Shown in pieces: positions 58,428 to 64,000 of a stretch of 64,000 bases of DNA (the first letter of the stretch is position 1; each line of letters opens with the position of its first letter). The translations under genes were made by a program, and so were the position numbers. The DNA is from Roseibacillus persicicus. GTDB lineage: Bacteria; Verrucomicrobiota; Verrucomicrobiia; Verrucomicrobiales; Akkermansiaceae. Below the pieces are notes generated by a model, which made no database searches, had not been told where the DNA came from, and worked only from the letters and a program-made list of their open reading frames with translations. Location of the stretch: the NCBI RefSeq assembly GCF_014651675.1, contig NZ_BMXI01000005.1, positions 1 through 64,000 on the forward strand, given 5' to 3'.

Positions 58428-60098
58428 TCAATTGGGTCGAGGAGTGACGGTGTTCAACTGTCCTCGAGCTGTGACGGTGCTTTTCCCGTCCGGGGAATAA
58501 CTGAACACCGCTTGGGCCTGAGTTCGGGAATCGTTGAATTCGAAGAAAAAGGTCTCGTTGGCCCAGTTGGTGTAACCGGTTTCGAGAACAGTCTGCTGGT
58601 CGCCGGAGAATCGATTGCCGTTCCATTCTCCAGTTAAAAGAACCCGGCTCTTGATGTTTTGATTGTTGCTATCGTTCTCGATGCAGAAGAGCGAAATTTG
58701 ATTCGGGGTGGCGGGATCCAGCACAATCGATCGCTGCGATTGAGTCACGGCCTGACCCTGTCCATTCTGGAGCTTGAAGGTGAACGATCCTGCCAGGGTT
58801 TTCTCACTTTGAGTAGACTGGTTCGGAGTAGGGGCGATTTCTCCGCCTCCCTCCAATGCCGAGAGGTAGGTTTTGCCCGAGGAACTCACCGCCGTGGCCC
58901 AGCCCGTCCACTCCACTTTCTGCCAGTCATAGTTGCCATAGGTGGTGAACTCGTTCAGAAGCTTTCCGGTGGCTCCGGGGGAGAGCTTGCTGGTTTCCTT
59001 GAGGGAAAGGTTGGCGTCAGGACGAATCTTGATGGCTTCGCTGAGGACAGTGAAGCGACCGCTCTCGCGCGTGAGAAATTCTTTTCCTGTTTTGATGTTC
59101 CGGCTCAGAGCCCAGCCGACCACCTTGACGGGGTAGGAGGTGACTGAATTCTCGGTGAATTCCTCGCTCTTGTTCGTGAACCCGACCCGGGCGGAGTCGT
59201 TGTGTTGAACGAGTATTCCCTCTGATTTGCCACCCGGTTCTTGGCGCAGATTGACTCCTTCGCCGACTTGGCTTGTGAGATAGAGACGGTCGGGATAGGT
59301 CAGGGGTCGGGTTGCGCTGACATTGAGCTTCTGCACCGGACTCGGGCTGATGTAGGTCGTAGGAGGGAACTTGAAGGACGCGATGCGACTGGTTGGTTCC
59401 AGATAAAAGGCGGGGGTCTTGTCCGTTTCGCGGCGCATTCGCTGGGAGACGAGTTCGAAGGATTCGCGCACCGTCTTTCTATCTTTCATCGCTTGCGCAA
59501 AGGTCTCGGTGAAGACACTTGCGCTCACCTTATCCTTCGCGTTGTCGGCCCGTTGCAGGGGCTGGGTGGAGCAGATCACTCCGACATCATTCCCGTAGTT
59601 GATCACTCCTTGTCCGGCAGCGCTACCAATGCGACAGGCGTCAAAGATGACCAGCATGCCCACCCCGTTGGTGGGCTTGAGATTGGGCACAATAGAAGCA
59701 AAGAGTTTTCCTTCGGAAAGAAGCATGCTGTCGCTTGCGTTGGGAGGAACGACCGCATCCACTCCGAGAAAGATGAGGTCATTCTTCACCTGTGCACCGT
59801 GTCCGGCGTAATAGAGGATGACGAGGTTGGCATCCTGAAAGCGGGTCCGGTTGCGTCTGATTCCGCTTCGCAGGGATTCGGCGGTGAGGTTCTCGGAAAC
59901 CAGAGTCTCGGGAGCAAAGGGAAACTGGAAGCCCGCTCCAGCGAGAATCTCCGCTACCAGACGGGCGTCGCTGGCCGCACTCGGCAGATCGCCAGTTTTG
60001 GTATTGTAGTCACTGTTTCCAATTACCACCGCCAGGTTCTCGGCGGAGAGAGTGGTGAGAATTGAAAAGAAGAGCGCGAGAGCGGCCTGGAGCTTCAT
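58428..60098 (-). CDS. Secreted caspase-like (C14) peptidase with SH3-like C-terminus
   Basis: 556 residues with a signal peptide (ALALFFSILTTLSA). The caspase fold shows NLAVVIGNSDY, the catalytic histidine H100 in LYYAGHGAQ and cysteine C155 in VIFDACRIG, followed by DVGVICSTQPLQ. A middle region includes an SH3-like unit (GEGVNLRQEPGGKSEGILVQ), and the C-terminus is a beta domain (RVLLTGEWNGNRFSGDQQTV). Bacterial caspase homologues process partner proteins or act in defence and cell death, but exported ones are less understood. The lipoprotein gene just upstream (12 bases) probably belongs to the same transcript. Confidence 0.87.
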   Translation of the reverse strand: MKLQAALALFFSILTTLSAENLAVVIGNSDYNTKTGDLPSAASDARLVAEILAGAGFQFPFAPETLVSENLTAESLRSGIRRNRTRFQDANLVILYYAGHGAQVKNDLIFLGVDAVVPPNASDSMLLSEGKLFASIVPNLKPTNGVGMLVIFDACRIGSAAGQGVINYGNDVGVICSTQPLQRADNAKDKVSASVFTETFAQAMKDRKTVRESFELVSQRMRRETDKTPAFYLEPTSRIASFKFPPTTYISPSPVQKLNVSATRPLTYPDRLYLTSQVGEGVNLRQEPGGKSEGILVQHNDSARVGFTNKSEEFTENSVTSYPVKVVGWALSRNIKTGKEFLTRESGRFTVLSEAIKIRPDANLSLKETSKLSPGATGKLLNEFTTYGNYDWQKVEWTGWATAVSSSGKTYLSALEGGGEIAPTPNQSTQSEKTLAGSFTFKLQNGQGQAVTQSQRSIVLDPATPNQISLFCIENDSNNQNIKSRVLLTGEWNGNRFSGDQQTVLETGYTNWANETFFFEFNDSRTQAQAVFSYSPDGKSTVTARGQLNTVTPRPN

Positions 60099-60110
60099 GG
60101 GAATGAGGGC

Positions 60111-60674
60111 TTAGAGTTGAGACCAAGACTTCACCGCGAGCTGCTGCTCGATAGCCGACTCCACATACTGAACTTTGGCTCCCTCGTAAGTTTGCCATGA
60201 GCTGAGCATCTTATCGATCAAACCCAAGCCCACCAAAATCGCGGAGCCAAAGCGCCCTTCGTTGGAGATCTCCGAGTAGTAGGCGCGGAGGGCGTTGCCG
60301 TCATTCTCGAATGTTTCAAAGCGTTGAGTCGTTAAGGGACTGGCACCCTTTGCTCCGGTCTTCACATCTTCAATGAGGCTCTGGCGGGCCTGTTCGAGAG
60401 AAGTCTTGGCGGTATCGTATTTGCGCTGAGCCTCGGTGAGAATCTGGGGTTGGTTTGCGTAATTTGTTTTGAACTTGAGAGCAACGGCCTCCATATCATC
60501 GGCCAATGCCGCGGGCTCGCGCAGTTGGGGCTCGAGCTGGCGGTAGATGACTGCTCCATGGGCATTTCCAATTGGGCCGGAAATGACGGGGCCGTTGTTG
60601 TTGCCAGGAGTGCAGGAAACAGAGAAAGAGATGAGGCCCAAGAGTGAGTATAGGGGATAGGATAAGCGTTTCAT
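60111..60674 (-). CDS. Lipoprotein paired with the caspase-like peptidase
   Basis: 187 residues. The signal peptide ends in a lipobox (LISFSVS-C at about 21). The rest is mostly helical and could form a coiled bundle (ADDMEAVALKFKTNYANQPQ, TAKTSLEQARQSLIED), with a hydrophobic segment FGSAILVGLGLIDKML. I do not recognise the family. It lies directly upstream of the caspase-like gene with a 12-base gap, so the two are probably co-expressed and may interact at the membrane as substrate, inhibitor or anchor. Confidence 0.7.
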   Translation of the reverse strand: MKRLSYPLYSLLGLISFSVSCTPGNNNGPVISGPIGNAHGAVIYRQLEPQLREPAALADDMEAVALKFKTNYANQPQILTEAQRKYDTAKTSLEQARQSLIEDVKTGAKGASPLTTQRFETFENDGNALRAYYSEISNEGRFGSAILVGLGLIDKMLSSWQTYEGAKVQYVESAIEQQLAVKSWSQL

Positions 60675-60765
60675 GATATTCGTTGTTCACGGTCAAAACT
60701 AATTTGACCGCAAAGATTTAGAACGCTTTCGCTATCTGTTGACAAGGTTCAATCCTCGTGGGTGA

Positions 60766-60789
60766 CCGTCCCGATATTTTGCGGGACGG
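60766..60789. terminator. Hairpin downstream of the sulfatase gene, possible terminator
   Basis: A perfect 8-bp stem CCGTCCCG / CGGGACGG with an 8-base loop, 15 bases after the sulfatase stop. It lacks a T-tract on either strand, so termination is only a suggestion. Confidence 0.45.
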
Positions 60790-60804
60790 CTCTCAGGCCT
60801 CTAG

Positions 60805-62172
60805 CTATTGAATGGGCTCGGAAGCCTTCTTCAGGTAGCCCTTCGCCTTTTTGACGATCTCGGCATACTGGGGGTCCTTGGCGAGATTCTTCTTCTCGTA
60901 AGGATCGGAAGAGAGGTCGAAGAGTTCGAGGCTGCCTCCTTTGGCCTTTTTGTAAACCTTCCACTTGTCGAAGCGAAGGGCTTGGGAGTGGAGGATTTGA
61001 TCCGAGCCTTGGGTGAACTCGATGTAGAGATAGTCGTGCTGCGCTTGCTCTCCGTCGTTGGTGAGGGTGGGCAGGAACGAGATACCGGTATTCTGCCCGG
61101 GGATTGGCTGGTCGATGACCTCCGCCATGGTGGGCAGAATATCGTGAAAGCCGCTGAGGAGGTGGGTCGTGCTGCCGGCGAGGATGTGTCCAGGCCAGCG
61201 GGCCAACATGGGGGTCTTGATGCCGCCCTCGTGCATGTCGCGCTTGTGACCTCGCAAGCCTCCGGTGGAGTCAAAGAATCGCGGGTCGTGACCACCTTCC
61301 AGATGGGCACCATTGTCGCTGGCAAACATCACAATGGTGTCGTCCTCGATGCCCAGTTCGGTCAGTAGATTCAGGATCGAGCCGACCTCGTTGTCCAAGT
61401 GCTCCATCATGGCGGCAAAGCCGGCGATGGGGTTGACCACATCAGGGGTATTCTCGTTGGGGCCAGCTCCGTACTGACCGATCTTCTCGTCAAACTGGGG
61501 AAAAACCTTCCGCCACTTTTCATGCAATTCCTTGGGAGCATGCATTGCGGCATGGGGGATGGCGGTGGGGATGTAGCAGAAGAAGGGGGAGTCGGCTTTG
61601 GCGCTGGTGGAGATGAACTCGCGGGCGGCATCCATCACGATGGGGTGCAGGTAGGTCTTTCCGTCGAGAGGGATTTCCTTGCCGTTGCGAACGTAACTAC
61701 TGGGGTAGTAGGTGTGGGCGATCATCTGGCTCTTCCAACCACAGAACTCGTCGAAGCCATGGGTGTGCGGGCTCTCCTTGCCGGTCTTGTGGGTCTCGCC
61801 CAAACCCCATTTTCCAAAGGCTCCCGTGCGATAGCCTGCAGTCTTGAAGACTTCGGGAAGAACGGTGAGCTCTTCCGGCATGGCCGCCTGGGCTTCGCCG
61901 GGGACGTTGCCACGCAGATAGTTCTTTCCTGATTCGATACCAGTCATCAGGACCGCGCGCGAGGGGGAGCAGACGGTGTTGCCCGAATAGTGATTGGTGA
62001 ACTTCATCCCGTCCGCCGCCAGGCTGTCGATGTGGGGAGTCTTGAACTTGGTTTGCCCGTAGCAAGAGAGGTCCCCGTAGCCGAGGTCGTCGGCCAGGAT
62101 GTAGATGACGTTGGGCTTTTCGGCCGCGCAAAGAAGGGGAGCCAGTAAAAGGCTGAAAAGGAAAAATTTCAT
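60805..62172 (-). CDS. Sulfatase (formylglycine type)
   Basis: 455 residues, with a signal peptide (FSLLLAPLLCA). The sulfatase signature CSPSRAVLMTG has its cysteine at 68, which an anaerobic or aerobic modifying enzyme converts to formylglycine. The metal aspartates are in ILADDLGYGDLSCYG, and FASDNGAHLEGGHDPRFFD and HEGGIKTPMLARWPG are standard. It would remove sulfate from a sugar or aryl ester outside the cytoplasm, such as algal sulfated polysaccharide. Verrucomicrobiota carry many of these. No glycosidase or transport gene is next to it. Confidence 0.95.
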   Translation of the reverse strand: MKFFLFSLLLAPLLCAAEKPNVIYILADDLGYGDLSCYGQTKFKTPHIDSLAADGMKFTNHYSGNTVCSPSRAVLMTGIESGKNYLRGNVPGEAQAAMPEELTVLPEVFKTAGYRTGAFGKWGLGETHKTGKESPHTHGFDEFCGWKSQMIAHTYYPSSYVRNGKEIPLDGKTYLHPIVMDAAREFISTSAKADSPFFCYIPTAIPHAAMHAPKELHEKWRKVFPQFDEKIGQYGAGPNENTPDVVNPIAGFAAMMEHLDNEVGSILNLLTELGIEDDTIVMFASDNGAHLEGGHDPRFFDSTGGLRGHKRDMHEGGIKTPMLARWPGHILAGSTTHLLSGFHDILPTMAEVIDQPIPGQNTGISFLPTLTNDGEQAQHDYLYIEFTQGSDQILHSQALRFDKWKVYKKAKGGSLELFDLSSDPYEKKNLAKDPQYAEIVKKAKGYLKKASEPIQ

Positions 62173-62259
62173 TGAGTGTAGAACGTTTCCCTAGCCCTGT
62201 TCCTATCGAAATAAACTGGTTTCGGCGATGCGGGGAACTCTCTTCATTTTTGCGGCCAG

Positions 62260-62619
62260 CTAGCGAGGTTCGTTTCTTTCCAGCTGAGGGGCGGAGCGGG
62301 AAAAGAGGGTTCTTTTGAGTAAAAAGCCAAAGAGGTAGGGAGCAACGATGAAGGTCAGGCTCGAGAGAACAACAGCACCCAGGGCTGGCAAAAAGTTCCA
62401 GATTTCTTCAGGACCTTCACTGATGACTCTAATGAAGCCCATGGTCGTAATCAGGACAAAAAAGAAGGCGGGAACAGCGAGGAGAATGGTCAAATGAAAC
62501 CGGAGCCGCGAAAAGGCCTCGGTATCCGGGCTCTTGGCTTTCGAGCTTGTTTTGAAGAAGCCCACCAAAAAGAGAATCGAGGTGATAACGAGCAGTTCTG
62601 CGGTGCCAATGATTGCCAT
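62260..62619 (-). CDS. Small membrane protein, unknown function
   Basis: 119 residues from ATG 62619 (MAIIGTAELLVITSILFLVG). Three probable membrane helices: about 5-22, 43-62 (LTILLAVPAFFFVLITTMGF) and 78-103. A short charged linker with TSSKAKSPDTEAFSRLRFH lies between the first two. No family is recognised. It starts 60 bases after the stop of the PhoD-like gene and is probably cotranscribed with it. A longer frame across the start was not used because its N-terminal part is antisense to, or in another frame of, the phosphatase gene. Confidence 0.6.
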   Translation of the reverse strand: MAIIGTAELLVITSILFLVGFFKTSSKAKSPDTEAFSRLRFHLTILLAVPAFFFVLITTMGFIRVISEGPEEIWNFLPALGAVVLSSLTFIVAPYLFGFLLKRTLFSRSAPQLERNEPR

Positions 62620-62678
62620 TTTGTCTTCTGACTTGAGAGAGTTCGGGAGGGGAGAGGAGGAGAGATCTGGTTTGACCT

Positions 62679-64000
62679 CTATTGCTCCTGTGGCGGCGAA
62701 GTCAGCTTGGTCTCGTTGGTGACCTTGCCGTCGACGTCGTGATGGGTGATGGTCAGGACGTTGCCGTCGACTTGCACGGAGAGGAAGCCGCCTTTGACAC
62801 GAAGAAACTGGTGCTCCGGCCGCTTGTCGTTCGGATTCCATCCTTGGGCGTGGGCATCGGAGGCGGGTCCCGCTCCGAATTCCTGCAATCCGGTCTCGGA
62901 GACAATGGAGTGGTATTGCCAGTGGCGATCGCCGTTGATGACGAAGGTGCCGGGGGTGTGGGAGAGGAGCCGGCGCAGGCGTTCCCCTTCGAAGGCAAAG
63001 GTCTTGTTGGCGTGGTTGTCTTTCTTGCTGTTTCGGTCCGGGCCTACCACCGGGGTGGGCGAAACGTAGAGCTTGAAGGTGGCGTCGGAGGCCTTCATCG
63101 ACTCTTCCAGCCAAGCCCATTGTTCTTTCCCTAGAATCGATTTGAAGGGACCGTCTTCCATCTTTTTAGGCGAACGATAGTAGCGGACTTCGGGCAGCCA
63201 GATTTGCAGATCCTTACCCCAACGGAAGGTGCGATAGGGCTTTTCCGACCAAGGGACTTGTTCTTCCCAAATCTTGATCCCGTCTTCCCAAGTGAGCTCG
63301 CCATAGGTGTCGCCTGGCTGGCAATCATCTTTCAGCAGGTCGTGGTCGTCGTGCATCCAATAGGAAGGAATGCGGTTGTGGAACTCGCGCTGGAAGGGGA
63401 GGGAATACATCCGGTGCCACCGGTAACGGGCCAAGTCCACGGTTTTGGAGAGGGGTTGCTTCCGATCGTAGTAGACGGTGTCGCCGGTTTGAATGAAGAA
63501 AGCCGGATCCAGTTTCAACATCGAGGAGTAGATCTTATGCCCCTTTTCTACGTCGTCGCGCAGTCCGAATTCCTGGCAAGTGGAGACCGTGAAGGTGATG
63601 GGCGCGGAGACCTTCGCAAGAGGTGGAGTGGTGAAGAGGACCTCAATTGTAGCGGTTTCGGACGTATCCGGAGACGCGGTAGATACTGCTGTTAGATTGA
63701 GCTGATAGGTCGTGGCAGGTTCGAGATCGTCGAGACGCTTCTGGAGACAATAGTCGTCCTCCGGTCCAGTTTGACCCAGCGCCATCGGTTCGATTTTTGA
63801 GGAAAGGTTGTCGGGACCTGTCTTGGTGAGCCGGACTTCGACCTTGGCTTCTTCTCCCGGGACGACCCAGTTGGGTTTATCCTTGGTCCATTGGTCGACC
63901 GCGTTGAGGGCGGCGTCGTTTTCGGTGGTGCGGACCCAGATGACTACGGAGTTGGGAGTGAGCTCGCCAATCTTCACCCCGTTGGCAAAGCCGAGGCCAT
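62679..64000 (-). CDS. PhoD-like alkaline phosphatase, N-terminus beyond the window
   Basis: At least 440 codons are visible; the start is off the right edge, since the frame stays open to the last base (…GLGFANGVKIGELTPNSVVI). The FN3-like N-terminal domain of PhoD is followed by the metallophosphatase core: FIQTGDTVYYD, YWMHDDHDLLKDDCQPG and FVINGDRHWQYHS. PhoD enzymes are calcium/iron phosphodiesterases or alkaline phosphatases used for phosphate scavenging, and are often exported by Tat. Any signal peptide would be outside the window. The small membrane protein follows it. Confidence 0.92.
   Translation of the reverse strand, partial: GLGFANGVKIGELTPNSVVIWVRTTENDAALNAVDQWTKDKPNWVVPGEEAKVEVRLTKTGPDNLSSKIEPMALGQTGPEDDYCLQKRLDDLEPATTYQLNLTAVSTASPDTSETATIEVLFTTPPLAKVSAPITFTVSTCQEFGLRDDVEKGHKIYSSMLKLDPAFFIQTGDTVYYDRKQPLSKTVDLARYRWHRMYSLPFQREFHNRIPSYWMHDDHDLLKDDCQPGDTYGELTWEDGIKIWEEQVPWSEKPYRTFRWGKDLQIWLPEVRYYRSPKKMEDGPFKSILGKEQWAWLEESMKASDATFKLYVSPTPVVGPDRNSKKDNHANKTFAFEGERLRRLLSHTPGTFVINGDRHWQYHSIVSETGLQEFGAGPASDAHAQGWNPNDKRPEHQFLRVKGGFLSVQVDGNVLTITHHDVDGKVTNETKLTSPPQEQ

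Noticed and set aside
62620-63120. N-terminal extension of the small membrane protein
   Set aside because: The extension lies in another frame of the PhoD-like gene and has an Arg/Pro-rich shadow composition; ATG 62619 gives a normal membrane protein.

Overview
The window reads like a chromosomal stretch of a Verrucomicrobiota bacterium, probably a marine or sediment heterotroph of the Verrucomicrobiales. This is an inference from gene content: a DUF1800/DUF1501 pair, a PVC-type propeller dehydrogenase fused to other domains, a formylglycine-type sulfatase, PhoD and purple-acid-type phosphatases, many very large signal-peptide proteins (Ig, LamG, FN3 and thrombospondin-3-like), and moderately GC-rich DNA with few Shine-Dalgarno sequences. 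No rRNA or CRISPR array is present; one tRNA-Pro(GGG) is seen.

Region 1 (1-3.7 kb) is an accessory island that looks like an integron gene-cassette array without a visible integrase. Short, same-strand, mostly unknown genes are separated by roughly 120-135 bp imperfect inverted repeats ending in paired heptamers (GYCGAAC ... GTTCGRC). The first repeat is interrupted by an IS110-family element of the IS1111 type, whose removal rebuilds a normal attC-like site. One cassette gene, a SUKH/SMI1 protein, carries an in-frame TAA.

Region 2 (3.8-31.3 kb) is mostly chromosomal. It holds an Ig/LamG secreted protein, a TetR-controlled RND efflux system with two operator-like palindromes, the DUF1800/DUF1501 pair, an idonate/gluconate-type dehydrogenase pair with a GntP permease, glmM with a GlmU-like beta-helix protein, a nitroreductase, an NHL propeller, tRNA-Pro, argC-argJ, a lysine 2,3-aminomutase, a SufR-like regulator without its cysteines, and a MoxR ATPase with a membrane partner.

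Region 3 (31.3-44.5 kb) is a minus-strand operon of three giant secreted proteins (about 1,920, 1,250 and 1,190 residues) with no recognisable enzyme domain. Region 4 (44.7-57.6 kb) has a metal and redox flavour: a His-rich permease, a YHYH protein, a single-chain MbnP-MbnH-type fusion (copper protein plus di-haem peroxidase), a ThuA/SGNH/propeller/HEAT/cupredoxin fusion, a lone DsbD N-domain with an apparent ATC start, and a purple-acid-type phosphatase.

The strongest candidate for something new is at 57725-58303: a secreted protein with two tandem HMA-like domains, each interrupted by one in-frame TGA in its metal-loop region. Each TGA is followed at bacterial-SECIS distance by a hairpin whose loop contains GU, and a strong terminator follows the final TAA. 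I read it as a double-selenocysteine metal-binding-type protein. The window closes with a caspase-like protease and lipoprotein operon, a sulfatase, a small membrane protein and a partial PhoD phosphatase.
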